Shown: piece by piece, positions 50,815 to 60,205 of the stretch
How the letters are laid out: the number at the start of each line of letters is the position of its first letter
Position numbering within the stretch: the first letter of the stretch is position 1
Source: Chryseobacterium sp. Leaf394
GTDB taxonomy: Bacteria; Bacteroidota; Bacteroidia; Flavobacteriales; Weeksellaceae
Assembly (NCBI RefSeq): GCF_001424105.1
Contig: NZ_LMQH01000012.1
Location: forward strand, 386,891 to 450,890
Direction of reading: 5' to 3'
Length of the DNA stretch: 64,000 nt
The notes under the pieces: model-generated
Databases searched by the model: none
The model's input: the letters and a program-made list of their open reading frames with translations, nothing else
What the model was told of the DNA's origin: nothing
Made by a program: the position numbers and the translations under genes

Positions 50815-53364
50815 ATGAAAAAACTTTTACTAACAGCCGGGCTTGTGCTGGGCTCCATTCTGGTGTCTGCTCAGGCTCCTGAAAAAATGAGCTATCAGGC
50901 TGTAATGAGAAATTCGGGAGGGCAACTTCTTTTAAATCAGAATATCGCTGTACGCGTAAGTGTACTTCAAGGCACGCCAACAGGAACGGTGGTATTTTCT
51001 GAAAGACTTACAGGTACTACCAATGCCAACGGATTGGTAAGCCTCGAAATTGGTTCAGGCACTGTCTTATCCGGAACTTTTGCAGGCATCAACTGGGCTT
51101 CAGGAAATTATTATCTGAAAACTGAAACAGATCCACTTGGAGGAACAACATATTCGATTGCCGGAACAAGTCAGCTTCTGAGTGTACCATATGCAATGTA
51201 TGCGAAGACAGCAGGAGGAACTTCCGGTGGGGCATTAACTTTACCTTACACAGCAACTGTGAATAATGCAGGTAACTTATTTTCAATCAATAATGACGGT
51301 GACGGAGCTTCTCTGGAAGGAACCAATAATACAGCCACCTCCAGCATTGCAGCCGTAAGAGGTTTGGTTAACAATACAGCTCCGGGAGGGTTTTCTTCTG
51401 CGGTGCGGGGAATCAATAACGGTACCGGTGGTCTGGGAATCGGTGTCTGGGGTTCTCAAAACGGAAGCGGATGGGGAGTTTATGGTGTATCGCCGGCAGG
51501 TTTGGGGGTTTACGGAAATTCTTCAGGCGCAGGATATGGTGTTTATGCAAACAGCAATACAGGAACAGGTCTGCATGCCACAAGTACAAATGGTATCGCA
51601 GCAAATATTGCAATATCCAATAATGCCAACAACAATAATGTTATCAATGCCAACAGCTTAGGAAACGGAATAGTAGTCAATGTATCTACTACTGGTTCAG
51701 GTTCAGGTGTTGTAAGTAATACAGGAGCCGGTTTCGCTGTTCACGGAATTACATCTGCACAAAGTTCTGCCGGGGTCATCGCTGATAATAACGGTGCCGG
51801 GGAAGCAGTTGTAGGTAGAAACACAAGTGATATTGCCGGCGCAGTAGTGGGCAGAAACGATGGGGGTGGTTATGGTGTAAGAGGTTTTGTCTCAGGAAAT
51901 ACTTCAGGAACAAGCGTTGGGGTATTTGGTCAGGTAGGTCTTAACTCAGGGAAAGGACGAGCCGGACGTTTTGTAAACAGTAATACCAATAACGACAGAA
52001 ATACTTTTGAAGTAGAATCTAATGGTGCAGGTAATATTCCGGATAATACATCAGGAAATGTTTCCTCTTTTCTCAATACCAATACCAACAGCGTAAGTGC
52101 CGGGGTTAGAGGAGAAGTAAAAAGCATCTTCGGAAACTTCGGTGCAGCGGGTATCTTTGGAGTATCATCTGGAACAGGAGGGGTTGGCGGACTTTTTCAT
52201 GCATCAAATATCAACGGAAATGGAGCCGCTTTGGTAGCCATCACTGAAGGAAATGGAAATGCCATCCGCGCCAACGCAGGAAAAGATGGGAATGGGGTAG
52301 AAACAAACATCGACGGAAACGGGAATGCCCTGTATGCCTGGGTTCCTACATTCGCAAACGGACGGGCCGGAAAATTTAATAATTTCAACACCGCAAATAC
52401 AAGCGATGTAATTACCTCAACAACCGTGGGCAACGGTATTGCCGGGAATTTTTTAGTAGACCGAACAACAGGAACTTCTGCAGCATTGAAAGGCGAGGTA
52501 AATTCCATTTTTGCCAACTTCGGAACTGCGGGCGTGTATGGATTATCATCAGGAACAGGTGGATACGCAGGTTTATTCTACGCATCAAACACAACAGGGA
52601 ACGGACCGGCTTTATTGGCTTTAACTGAGGGTGCAGGAAATGGAATTACTGCCAATGCAGGCGGAAACGGTGATGGTGTGGAGGCTACAGCAGATGGAAC
52701 AGGTTCTGCGATATATGGCTGGATTCCCAACTTCGGAACCGGTAGAGCAGGATATTTCAGAAACTTCAATAACGCAAACGGACAGCCGGTAGTTCATGTA
52801 ACTACAACAGGAACCGGTTCAACCTTATTGGTCAACCATCAGGGGCCTTCAGGGAATATTGCTGTATTTCAGAGTGGAAGTGCGAATGTAGCCAGAATAA
52901 ATAAAACAGGACAGGCATTTTTTAATGGCGGAACACAAAACAGCGGTGCCGATTTAGCGGAAGCTTTTGATGTGGAAGGAAATACTTCAGAATACGAGCC
53001 GGGAGACATTCTTGTGATTTCTACAGACACAGACAGAACAGTAGAGAAATCTTCAAAAGCATATTCTACTTTGGTTGCAGGGGTTTATGCTACAAAACCA
53101 GGCGTACTTTTAACAGAAGAAAATATAGATTCTGAGTTAATTGGTAAAGTTCCGATGGGAGTTGTAGGCGTTATTCCGACGAAAGTTTGTCTTGAAGGAG
53201 GAAAAATCAAGAGAGGCGATTTTATTGTAACCTCATCAAAATCAGGAATAGCAATGAAAGGCAATCCTAAAAAAGTGAAAATAGGGCAGGTCATCGGGAA
53301 AGCCCTTCAGGATTACGATCAAAACGGAATCGGTAAAATTAAAGTATTGGTAAACATTAAATAA
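50815..53364 (+). CDS. Large repetitive secreted surface protein
   Basis: An 849-residue protein with a signal peptide and a conserved N-terminal domain (APEKMSYQAVMRNSGGQLLL ... SVPYAMYAKTAGG, about 20-140) common to Flavobacteriia surface proteins. A Gly/Asn/Thr-rich repeat region follows (about 145-690) with two long units of about 127 residues starting near 432 (GEVKSIFGNFG) and 559 (GEVNSIFANFG). A compact C-terminal domain (about 705-849, NSGADLAEAFDVEGN ... VKIGQVIGKALQDYDQNG) ends it. No T9SS sorting domain is visible. Likely a beta-solenoid-like adhesin; function inferred only. Confidence 0.85.
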   Translation: MKKLLLTAGLVLGSILVSAQAPEKMSYQAVMRNSGGQLLLNQNIAVRVSVLQGTPTGTVVFSERLTGTTNANGLVSLEIGSGTVLSGTFAGINWASGNYYLKTETDPLGGTTYSIAGTSQLLSVPYAMYAKTAGGTSGGALTLPYTATVNNAGNLFSINNDGDGASLEGTNNTATSSIAAVRGLVNNTAPGGFSSAVRGINNGTGGLGIGVWGSQNGSGWGVYGVSPAGLGVYGNSSGAGYGVYANSNTGTGLHATSTNGIAANIAISNNANNNNVINANSLGNGIVVNVSTTGSGSGVVSNTGAGFAVHGITSAQSSAGVIADNNGAGEAVVGRNTSDIAGAVVGRNDGGGYGVRGFVSGNTSGTSVGVFGQVGLNSGKGRAGRFVNSNTNNDRNTFEVESNGAGNIPDNTSGNVSSFLNTNTNSVSAGVRGEVKSIFGNFGAAGIFGVSSGTGGVGGLFHASNINGNGAALVAITEGNGNAIRANAGKDGNGVETNIDGNGNALYAWVPTFANGRAGKFNNFNTANTSDVITSTTVGNGIAGNFLVDRTTGTSAALKGEVNSIFANFGTAGVYGLSSGTGGYAGLFYASNTTGNGPALLALTEGAGNGITANAGGNGDGVEATADGTGSAIYGWIPNFGTGRAGYFRNFNNANGQPVVHVTTTGTGSTLLVNHQGPSGNIAVFQSGSANVARINKTGQAFFNGGTQNSGADLAEAFDVEGNTSEYEPGDILVISTDTDRTVEKSSKAYSTLVAGVYATKPGVLLTEENIDSELIGKVPMGVVGVIPTKVCLEGGKIKRGDFIVTSSKSGIAMKGNPKKVKIGQVIGKALQDYDQNGIGKIKVLVNIK

Positions 53365-53370
53365 ACTATT

Positions 53371-53790
53371 ATGAAATCACTATATATCATCCCATTTCTA
53401 GCTTTAAGTTTAAATATTTACGCTCAGGAAAATAAAAAGTCTACTGAAAATCTGACTCAGGAAGCTGAATCATACAAAGAATCGAAAACCTTTGAATCGA
53501 AAATGATGCAGGAAGCGAAAGAAAATCAGAGTAAGAAACCCTTGGTAGAACTGGCTTCGGAGCAGGGGCTAGCTGAAAAGCAAAAAAACATAAAAGCTGA
53601 AACGCCAAAGGATAACTCGGGAAAGTTGCTGCCCAATACGGCTAGTCTGGAAGAAGTTTTAGCGGCAATGCCGGGAAGGAAAGTGACAAAAGCGAAACAG
53701 GCTAATACTGCGAAAACCGAAACAAAAGGATTTGTATTGACGCCGGAAATGACTGTTTACGACATTAAAAAAACAATTCCAAAAAACTAA
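53371..53790 (+). CDS. Small secreted Lys/Glu-rich protein
   Basis: A 139-residue protein with signal peptide MKSLYIIPFLALSLNIYAQ. The mature chain is highly charged and helical (ENLTQEAESYKESKTFESKM, QEAKENQSKKPLVELASEQG), then a short C-terminal part (NTASLEEVLAAMPGRKVTK ... VLTPEMTVYDIKKTIPKN). No family recognised. It starts 6 bases after the large repetitive protein and closes the three-gene cassette; a periplasmic helper for its neighbours is possible but unproven. Confidence 0.75.
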   Translation: MKSLYIIPFLALSLNIYAQENKKSTENLTQEAESYKESKTFESKMMQEAKENQSKKPLVELASEQGLAEKQKNIKAETPKDNSGKLLPNTASLEEVLAAMPGRKVTKAKQANTAKTETKGFVLTPEMTVYDIKKTIPKN

Positions 53791-53831
53791 ACTAAACACA
53801 AAAACTAATAACCATTTTTCTTTTCATGAAT

Positions 53832-53863
53832 AAGTCCGCTTTTCGAGGCGGACTTGTTTTTTA
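53832..53863 (+). terminator. Terminator of the surface-protein cassette
   Basis: AAGTCCGC pairs with GCGGACTT around a loop of about eight bases, followed by GTTTTTT. Confidence 0.88.
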
Positions 53864-53881
53864 CCTGAATTATAATTAAAT

Positions 53882-54316
53882 TCAATCCCAGTCTGCTGCT
53901 ACAAACTTCATTTGATTACCCTGATCATCGGTCAGCGTTAAAAAATGACCTTCCACCAGATAATATTTCACTTTTTTAAATTCATTTGAAAATTCATTTT
54001 CCAGTTTCATATTTTCACAGGCCATTAAAGTGGATCCGACTCCGGAGATTTCTATTTTGTCTTTAGATTTAATCTCAGCAGTGAAAAACATTCTGTTGCA
54101 GCCCATGAATGCACCGCCCTGTATTTTTCTGTCTTTGATTTCCGATGTTAAATTGATTTCAGCCTTGCTATTTACCAGTTCTTCTTTAGTGAAATTTTTA
54201 AATGAAACCAACATCCACTGTCTTTGGATTTGTGCATTATTAATCTTTGCAGATGAACAGTTTAAGATCAATCCCAAACACAGAAACCCTATAAATATTG
54301 ATATTGTCTTTTTCAT
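53882..54316 (-). CDS. META domain lipoprotein (HslJ-like)
   Basis: A 144-residue lipoprotein with lipobox LILNC (Cys at about 20) and a META domain: QWMLVSFKNF at the start, the core GGAFMGCNRMFFTAEI and STLMACENMKLENEFSNEFK, then FLTLTDDQGNQMKFV. META/HslJ proteins are envelope proteins tied to novobiocin resistance and heat shock in E. coli; the role here is unknown. Single gene, divergent from the S46 peptidase. Confidence 0.92.
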   Translation of the reverse strand: MKKTISIFIGFLCLGLILNCSSAKINNAQIQRQWMLVSFKNFTKEELVNSKAEINLTSEIKDRKIQGGAFMGCNRMFFTAEIKSKDKIEISGVGSTLMACENMKLENEFSNEFKKVKYYLVEGHFLTLTDDQGNQMKFVAADWD

Positions 54317-54401
54317 TCGCTTTATCTGTCCATTTTCATACCATTTAAGCAGTAGATAGCGTAAAAATTAGTAATTTAGCCACACAAAAATTATTTAGAA
54401 A

Positions 54402-56600
54402 ATGAAAAGAATACTTTTACTATTCACTTTTTTACTGAGTTTCGCTCAGATGAGAGCTGATGAAGGCATGTGGCTTCTGATGCTTGTCAAGAGACTTAAC
54501 GGTGTTGACATGCAGAAAGAAGGTCTTCACCTCACTCCGGAAGAGATTTATTCTGTAAACAATTCAAGTCTTAAAGATGCTATCGTAAGCTTCGGAGGAT
54601 TCTGTACAGGAGAAATCGTTTCAGACAGAGGTCTTATTTTTACCAATCACCACTGTGGATATGGTGCTGTCGCTGCTGCTTCAACGCCTGCCAAAGATTA
54701 TCTGAAAGATGGTTTTTGGGCAATGAAAGATAAAGATGAGTTTAATGCTAAAGATCTTTACGTAAGATTTTTAGTGAGAATGGATGATGCTACGCAGAGA
54801 ATCAATTCAAAATTAAACAACAGGATGTCTGCTGCTGAAAGAAAAGCAGTAATTGATGCCGAATCAAAAGCAATCCAGACAGAAAATTCAGAGAACGGAA
54901 AATATACAGTTGTAGTAAGAGATTTCTTCAACGGAAATGAGTTCTACTATTTTGTATATCAGGATTATAAAGATATCAGATTGGTGGGTGCACCACCTTC
55001 ATCATTAGGTAAATTCGGTGGAGATACAGACAACTGGGAATGGCCAAGACACACTGCAGACTTCACAGTTTTCAGAGTTTATGCTGACGCAGCGGGGAAT
55101 CCTGCGGAGTATTCTCCAAGCAACGTTCCTTTGAAGCCAAAGCATTCACTTCCGGTTTCTTTAAAAGGAATTAAGCCGGGTGATTTCTCAATGATCTTAG
55201 GCTACCCAGGAAGAACCAACCGTTACCTTACTTCTTACGGTATCGATCAGATGGTGAACAAAGACTATCCGGCTTGGGTAGAAGCTTCAAAACTGGCGAT
55301 GGACGTTATGAAGAAGTATATGGACAAGGACAAAACCACACAGTTGGCATACGCTTCACAATATGCTTCAGTAGCCAACTACTGGAAAAACAGACAGGGA
55401 ACAATTGATGCCGTAATCAAAAACGGAACAATTACTGACAAACAGAATGTAGAAAATACATTCAGAACATGGGCAATACAACCTGCAAATCTTGAGAATG
55501 AAATGGTTTTAGACGAAATTAAAACCTATTACAAGCAGACTTCAGACAGAAATGTTGAAAGAAACTATGCTTCTCTTTTAACAAGAAATTCAAAATATTT
55601 CTCAGTAGCACTTCAGCTTTCAAGCTTATTCAACAGTTATGCATCTCAGGATCTCGCTGGCAGAGTAGCTATGAAACCTAAAGTAGAAGATGCAATCAAG
55701 CAGACTTACGAAAGCATCAACACACAGCTTGAAGGTGAAATGATGAATTCTATGGTAAACCTTTACCAGACAAAAGTGAAAGCAGATGTTGCATCGCCGA
55801 CATTGATGGCTCTTGATGCTAAGAATCTTTCTAATATTGCATTTTCTTCAATTTTTGCCAATAAAACTTCAGCTACCAATTTCCTTCAGAATCCTGACCG
55901 AGTGAAGCTGGATGCAGATCCTTTATTGAAAATTGCAAAAGGAATTATGGCAGATCAAAAAGCTTCAGCTGAAAGATTTGTAAAAATTGATGATAATTTT
56001 GCAAAAAACAACAGACTGTTTTTAGCTGGATTAATGAAAGCTATGCCTGAGAAAAAATTCTATCCGGATGCAAACTCTACAATGAGACTTACTTACGGAC
56101 AGATTACAACATTGCCTGTAAGAGACGACAGAAACTATTTCGGAGTTACAGATAACTATTATACTACAATGGAAGGTTTAGTAGGGAAGTACAAGCCGAA
56201 GGATGAAGAATTTGATCTTCCTCAGAGAGTTTTGGCACTTCAGGGAGCTAAAGATTACGGAATGTATGCTGACAAAGCAGGATATTTACCGGTAAACTTC
56301 CTTTCAGATAACGATATTACAGGTGGAAACTCAGGTTCTCCGGTTATCGACGGTGACGGTAACCTTATCGGTATTGCATTCGACGGAAACAGCGAAGCTT
56401 TAAGCGGTGATATCGTTTTCGAAAAAGAATGGCAGAAAACCATCAGCGTAGACGTTCGTTTTGTACTTTGGACAATCGACAAGTATGCCGGTGCAAGAAG
56501 AATCGTAGATGAGCTGAAACTGGTGAAGGACGAAAACACTCCTGCAGACACAGGAAAATCTAAAGTTCCTACTGCAGCTCCTGCAAAAAAGAAGAAGTAA
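54402..56600 (+). CDS. dpp7: S46 dipeptidyl peptidase, DPP7 type
   Basis: Periplasmic chymotrypsin-fold exopeptidase that removes dipeptides from peptide N-termini. 732 residues with signal peptide (to about RADEG). The catalytic His lies in FTNHHCGYG (His83/84) and the Ser in TGGNSGSPV (Ser644). Eighteen residues after the Ser the sequence is IAFDGN, giving Gly662 where DPP11 enzymes have Arg; established work links Gly here to DPP7 with hydrophobic P1 preference. The C-terminus is a Pro/Ala/Lys tail. A TAATTTAG box (54372-54379) may be the promoter. Confidence 0.94.
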   Translation: MKRILLLFTFLLSFAQMRADEGMWLLMLVKRLNGVDMQKEGLHLTPEEIYSVNNSSLKDAIVSFGGFCTGEIVSDRGLIFTNHHCGYGAVAAASTPAKDYLKDGFWAMKDKDEFNAKDLYVRFLVRMDDATQRINSKLNNRMSAAERKAVIDAESKAIQTENSENGKYTVVVRDFFNGNEFYYFVYQDYKDIRLVGAPPSSLGKFGGDTDNWEWPRHTADFTVFRVYADAAGNPAEYSPSNVPLKPKHSLPVSLKGIKPGDFSMILGYPGRTNRYLTSYGIDQMVNKDYPAWVEASKLAMDVMKKYMDKDKTTQLAYASQYASVANYWKNRQGTIDAVIKNGTITDKQNVENTFRTWAIQPANLENEMVLDEIKTYYKQTSDRNVERNYASLLTRNSKYFSVALQLSSLFNSYASQDLAGRVAMKPKVEDAIKQTYESINTQLEGEMMNSMVNLYQTKVKADVASPTLMALDAKNLSNIAFSSIFANKTSATNFLQNPDRVKLDADPLLKIAKGIMADQKASAERFVKIDDNFAKNNRLFLAGLMKAMPEKKFYPDANSTMRLTYGQITTLPVRDDRNYFGVTDNYYTTMEGLVGKYKPKDEEFDLPQRVLALQGAKDYGMYADKAGYLPVNFLSDNDITGGNSGSPVIDGDGNLIGIAFDGNSEALSGDIVFEKEWQKTISVDVRFVLWTIDKYAGARRIVDELKLVKDENTPADTGKSKVPTAAPAKKKK

Positions 56601-56614
56601 TCAAAATTATTTCA

Positions 56615-56651
56615 TAAAAAAACCGGTATGTTTTTCATACCGGTTTTTTTT
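56615..56651. terminator. Bidirectional terminator
   Basis: Perfect AAAACCGGTATG/CATACCGGTTTT stem with a TTTTT loop, A run left and T run right, between convergent genes. Confidence 0.92.
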
Positions 56652-56653
56652 GT

Positions 56654-57157
56654 TTAATCTTTAGATCCCAATCCATCCATTGTATCTCCCATACCCTGTT
56701 CTGGTGTAGTGGTGTAATTTCTTTCTGAACCAAGGAAGTATAAATTGTGTTTTGCCTTAGCAATAATTCCTCTTTCTACATCCTGAGGGATGTCGTCCGG
56801 AACCTCCTTTCTGATGGTTTCACCTTCCCGCTGTTTTATGATTTCGATAGCACCTTTTCCGTCGAGAATCGATTTTGCTCTCTGTGCTTCATCGTAGCTG
56901 CTGGTGTACAGAACGATGGTGGTGTTTCCTCTGCTTTTTTTGCTGTAGGCATCAAGCATTTCGGTGTCGTTGGCAAACATGTGATCCCAAAAATGTCTTG
57001 TGTTTTCATCATCTTCAAGATCATTTGCAGAATCAACATCTACTTTAGATTTTGAAACGATAATATTTTCATCTGAAAATCCTTCGCTCCTTAATTGTGA
57101 TTTTACTTCCTCGGTGTCAGTTGCCGGCGGAAATACTGAAATTACTGTATAAGCCAT
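56654..57157 (-). CDS. General stress protein 17M / YflT-like protein
   Basis: A 167-residue soluble protein. The N-terminal 100 residues follow the heat-induced stress protein YflT pattern (YTVISVFPPATDTEEVKSQL, GFSDENIIVSKSKVDV, TTIVLYTSSYDEAQRAKSIL), an alpha/beta fold with no known enzyme activity. The C-terminal part is charged and low in complexity (TTTPEQGMGDTMDGLGSKD). Single gene ending at a shared terminator. The role in stress is taken from the family name. Confidence 0.82.
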   Translation of the reverse strand: MAYTVISVFPPATDTEEVKSQLRSEGFSDENIIVSKSKVDVDSANDLEDDENTRHFWDHMFANDTEMLDAYSKKSRGNTTIVLYTSSYDEAQRAKSILDGKGAIEIIKQREGETIRKEVPDDIPQDVERGIIAKAKHNLYFLGSERNYTTTPEQGMGDTMDGLGSKD

Positions 57158-57244
57158 AATATTTTGTTTTTGGTTATGGCTTTAAATGCAAATGGTGTGC
57201 AATTTACAGTCTAACGAAATGTTAAAATAACTTCAATATTGATT

Positions 57245-57666
57245 TTATGATTTGCTGTTTAAAATTGTCACAATATAATAGACTGTTTAAATTTCATCAA
57301 AATTAATTTTCCCCGACCCTAAAGGGAGTTAATTTTGATGAAATTTTCAATGCATTTTTCCACCCTTTAGGGTTGGGGAAAAGAAAAATTCATTGAAAAT
57401 TTGTTTTTAATCATTTTTAAACAGGCTCTAAATAATGTTATTTTCAAATAAATATATCAGAGAATTATTTTTATCTACAAAGCACTTTCTCAAGTTTAAA
57501 ATTTTAGATTTTGGGCAAATTGAAGTGTTAGCTGAAATATTGTCTGTCAGAATTGAATCTTAGATTTAAAGCTTTCCACCTCTTTTAAACTCCAGTTTTC
57601 AAATAAATAATCGATTGTCTTTCTGAAATTTCTTTTCGCTAAATCCGACCATACGACCTAAGTCAT
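57245..57666 (-). pseudogene. Decayed RelE/ParE-type toxin gene split by a MITE
   Basis: Reading from ATG 57666 on the minus strand: M-T-stop-VVWSDLAKRNFRKTIDYL, FENWSLKEVESFKSKIQ, then after a one-base loss (near 57555) ILTDNISANTSICPKSKI, LNLRKCFVDKNNSLIY, LFENNII. The last part stops at a 148-base element, and on its far side the frame resumes as YIVTILNSKS-stop (57245). Together this is a complete ParE/RelE-like toxin of about 95 residues carrying a TAG at codon 3, one frameshift and the insertion. The family call rests on the WSDLAK start and the RKCFVDKNNSLIY segment. Confidence 0.78.
57281..57428. mobile_element. 148 bp MITE with two mirrored hairpins
   Basis: Ends GACTGTTTAAA (57281-57291) and TTTAAACAGGCTC (57416-57428) are inverted repeats, with TA on both outer sides. 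Inside are two hairpins that are near mirror images. Hairpin 1 has perfect 18-base arms (57289-57306 and 57329-57346) around a CCCTAAAGGG tip; hairpin 2 has 20-base arms with one mismatch (57341-57360 and 57383-57402) around CCCTTTAGGG. In addition 57307-57326 pairs with 57363-57382 over 20 bases with one G-T pair. No coding capacity. It interrupts the toxin remnant. Confidence 0.82.
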
Positions 57667-57911
57667 TTTTTCCGGATTTTATGTATTCTGAGATCTCATC
57701 CATTACAGATTCATGAGAATGCAGACGTCCATTTTTGATGTCTTCAAGTCCTTGTTCAATACTGTTTTTTTCTTCTTCTGATAAATTTTCAGCCCAGTCT
57801 TTTTCTTTTTTAAAGAGTAAGTAATCTACAAAGTCCGACAATTCATCAGAAAGATAGTCTGGGATAAGTTTTATTTTATCTGAAATATTTTTTGTGAGTA
57901 AGTGCTTTCAT
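57663..57911 (-). pseudogene. Decayed antitoxin gene upstream of the toxin remnant
   Basis: ATG 57911 on the minus strand gives MKALTHKK and then runs out of frame at an A6 run (57888-57893). The correct frame continues as NISDKIKLIPDYLSDELSDF, VDYLLFKKEKDWAENLSEEE and KNSIEQGLEDIKNGRLHSHE to SVMDEISEYIKSGK. This resembles DUF2281-like antitoxins. At a second A run (57667-57672) one base is missing; restoring it gives GKK-TGA, with the stop overlapping the toxin ATG as ATGA. The apparent longer frame 57599-57841 starts at TTG and its end is out-of-frame toxin sequence, so it is not taken as a real gene. Confidence 0.68.
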
Positions 57912-57957
57912 TTTATTTAAAATTAAATTTATAAAAATATAAATAATCGTTTTGGAC

Positions 57958-60075
57958 TTAATCTAAAAACCGATTCAAAATATCCACCGCACATTTAGGT
58001 AAATTCGTTCCCGGACCGAAAATAAAATCAGCACCATTCGCATACAGATACTCATAATCCTGTTGTGGAATTACGCCACCTACGACAATTGTAATATCTT
58101 CTGCACCGAGTTTTTTCAGTTCTTCAACAACCTGCGGAACCAAAGTTTTGTGACCTGCCGCCAGAGACGACACACCCAAAATATGAATGTCATTTTCCAC
58201 CGCCTGTTTCGCTACTTCTTCAGGAGTTTGGAATAATGGCGCAACATCCACGTCAAATCCCATGTCGGCAAAAGCCGTTGCAACTACTTTTGCACCGCGG
58301 TCATGACCGTCCTGACCCATTTTTGCCACCATAATTCTCGGGCGGCGGCCTTCCTCTTCTTCAAATTTTTGGGTAAGCTCAAGGGCTTTTCCAAAGTATT
58401 CGTTTTTACCTGCATTCATAGCGTAAACTCCCTGTATTGTTCTGATGTTGGCTTTGTAACGTCCGAAACTTTCTTCCATAGCATCGCTCATTTCGCCCAA
58501 AGTGACTCTTCTGCGGGCTGCCTCGATGCAAAGTTCTAAAAGATTTCCGTTCCCAGTTTTAGCACAATTTCTAATATCATTTAAAATTTGGCTGACTGCC
58601 TCGGTCTTTCTGGTTGATTTGATAGACTCAAGTCTTTCGATTTGTTTTCTGCGGACTTCCGTGTTATCAATATCTAAAATGTCAATCGGCGTTTGTTTTA
58701 AACTCGATCTGAATGAATTGACACCAATGATAAATTCTTCGCCGCTGTCGATTTTTGCCTGCTTTTTTGCGGCAGCTTCCTCAATTCTCATTTTTGGAAT
58801 TCCTGCTTCGATGGCTTTGGTCATTCCGCCTTCTTTTTCTACCTCATCAATGAATTTCATCGCTTCTTCGATCATCTGCTGAGTTAAGGCTTCTACAAGA
58901 TTACTTCCACCCATCGGATCTACGACATCGCAGATTCCGCTTTCCTGTTGAAGAATAATCTGTGTATTTCTCGCAATTTTCGCAGAATAATCCGTCGGGA
59001 GTGCGATGGCTTCATCCAAAGCGTTAGTATGCAAAGACTGAGTTCCTCCCAAAGCTGAAGATAAAGCTTCGATGGCAGTTCTTGTGATATTGTTAAATGG
59101 TTCCTGTTCCGTCAAAGACCAGCCGGAAGTCTGAGAATGGGTTCTTAAAGCTAAAGATTTTGGATTTTGTGGATTAAACTGCTTCAACAAAGTTGCCCAA
59201 ATATATCTTGCAGCACGCATTTTAGCAATTTCCATGAAGTGATTCATTCCGATTGCCCAGAAAAAAGACAGTCTTGGAGCGAAGTCATCGACATTCATTC
59301 CTGCTTTTATTCCAGTTCTTACATATTCCAGACCGTCGGCTAAAGTGTAGGCCATTTCCAAAACCGGCGTGGCTCCGGCTTCCTGCATGTGATAGCCTGA
59401 GATGGAAATTGAATTGAATTTCGGGATATTTTTAGAGGTGTATTCAAAAATATCAGCAATGATTTTCATGGAAGGTGTCGGCGGATAAATGTAAGTATTC
59501 CTCACCATAAATTCCTTTAAAATATCATTCTGAATCGTCCCTGAAAGCTTATCCTGAGAAACGCCCTGCTCTTCTGCTGCGACAATATAAAAAGAAAGAA
59601 TCGGCAAAACGGCACCGTTCATCGTCATCGAAACTGAGATTTCATCCAGAGGAATCTCATTAAATAAAATCTTCATGTCCTCAACAGAATCAATCGCAAC
59701 ACCGGCTTTACCAACGTCACCGACTACTCTTGCGTGGTCAGAATCATATCCTCTGTGGGTTGCCAAATCAAAAGCTACAGAAAGTCCTTTTTGTCCGGCT
59801 GCCAGATTTCTTCTGTAAAAAGCATTGGATTCTTCAGCAGTTGAAAAACCTGCGTACTGACGCACCGTCCACGGTTTCTGAACATACATTGTGGAGTAAG
59901 GTCCCCGTAAAAAAGGAGCAATTCCCGGTGAAGAATCGCTGATAGACTGATCTTTAATATCCTCAGTAGTGTATTTTGATTTCAATTCAAGACCGTCTTT
60001 CTCGAACTGATAGACTTCCAAATGTTTTCCTGATATGGTAAATTGGGGATTTTTATTCTGAATTTCCCTTCTCAT
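57958..60075 (-). CDS. mutB: Methylmalonyl-CoA mutase large (catalytic) subunit
   Basis: Adenosylcobalamin enzyme that interconverts methylmalonyl-CoA and succinyl-CoA. 705 residues. The catalytic TIM-barrel half contains [20 protein letters not shown] and [15 protein letters not shown]; the C-terminal B12 domain has the cobalt-ligand motif [11 protein letters not shown] (DxHxxG) with [12 protein letters not shown] and GGVIPQQDY. Normally a small subunit gene (mutA) lies immediately upstream in the same operon, but here the upstream neighbour is a divergent secreted protein. A cobalamin riboswitch is not evident in the 94-base upstream region. Confidence 0.96.
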   Translation of the reverse strand: MRREIQNKNPQFTISGKHLEVYQFEKDGLELKSKYTTEDIKDQSISDSSPGIAPFLRGPYSTMYVQKPWTVRQYAGFSTAEESNAFYRRNLAAGQKGLSVAFDLATHRGYDSDHARVVGDVGKAGVAIDSVEDMKILFNEIPLDEISVSMTMNGAVLPILSFYIVAAEEQGVSQDKLSGTIQNDILKEFMVRNTYIYPPTPSMKIIADIFEYTSKNIPKFNSISISGYHMQEAGATPVLEMAYTLADGLEYVRTGIKAGMNVDDFAPRLSFFWAIGMNHFMEIAKMRAARYIWATLLKQFNPQNPKSLALRTHSQTSGWSLTEQEPFNNITRTAIEALSSALGGTQSLHTNALDEAIALPTDYSAKIARNTQIILQQESGICDVVDPMGGSNLVEALTQQMIEEAMKFIDEVEKEGGMTKAIEAGIPKMRIEEAAAKKQAKIDSGEEFIIGVNSFRSSLKQTPIDILDIDNTEVRRKQIERLESIKSTRKTEAVSQILNDIRNCAKTGNGNLLELCIEAARRRVTLGEMSDAMEESFGRYKANIRTIQGVYAMNAGKNEYFGKALELTQKFEEEEGRRPRIMVAKMGQDGHDRGAKVVATAFADMGFDVDVAPLFQTPEEVAKQAVENDIHILGVSSLAAGHKTLVPQVVEELKKLGAEDITIVVGGVIPQQDYEYLYANGADFIFGPGTNLPKCAVDILNRFLD

Positions 60076-60205
60076 GCTTTCTGATTTAAGATTTTAAAAG
60101 TAAGCATTTTTGATGGAATGTTTTGGTGCTGATTTTCAATACATATAAGAAGTTATCATGATGAACTGATTGATTAAAATATTTATATTTGCTCTAACTA
60201 ACTTT

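Noticed and set aside
51930..52769. Several minus-strand frames opposite the large repetitive surface protein
   Set aside because: Shadow frames created by the repeat composition of the real gene; no start context or family match.
57599..57841. An 80-residue open frame on the minus strand
   Set aside because: It starts at TTG, and its last 17 or so codons are toxin sequence in the wrong frame. It is part of a decayed antitoxin, reported as a pseudogene.
60076..60169. Cobalamin riboswitch before mutB
   Set aside because: The 94-base interval is too short and shows no B12-box-like sequence.
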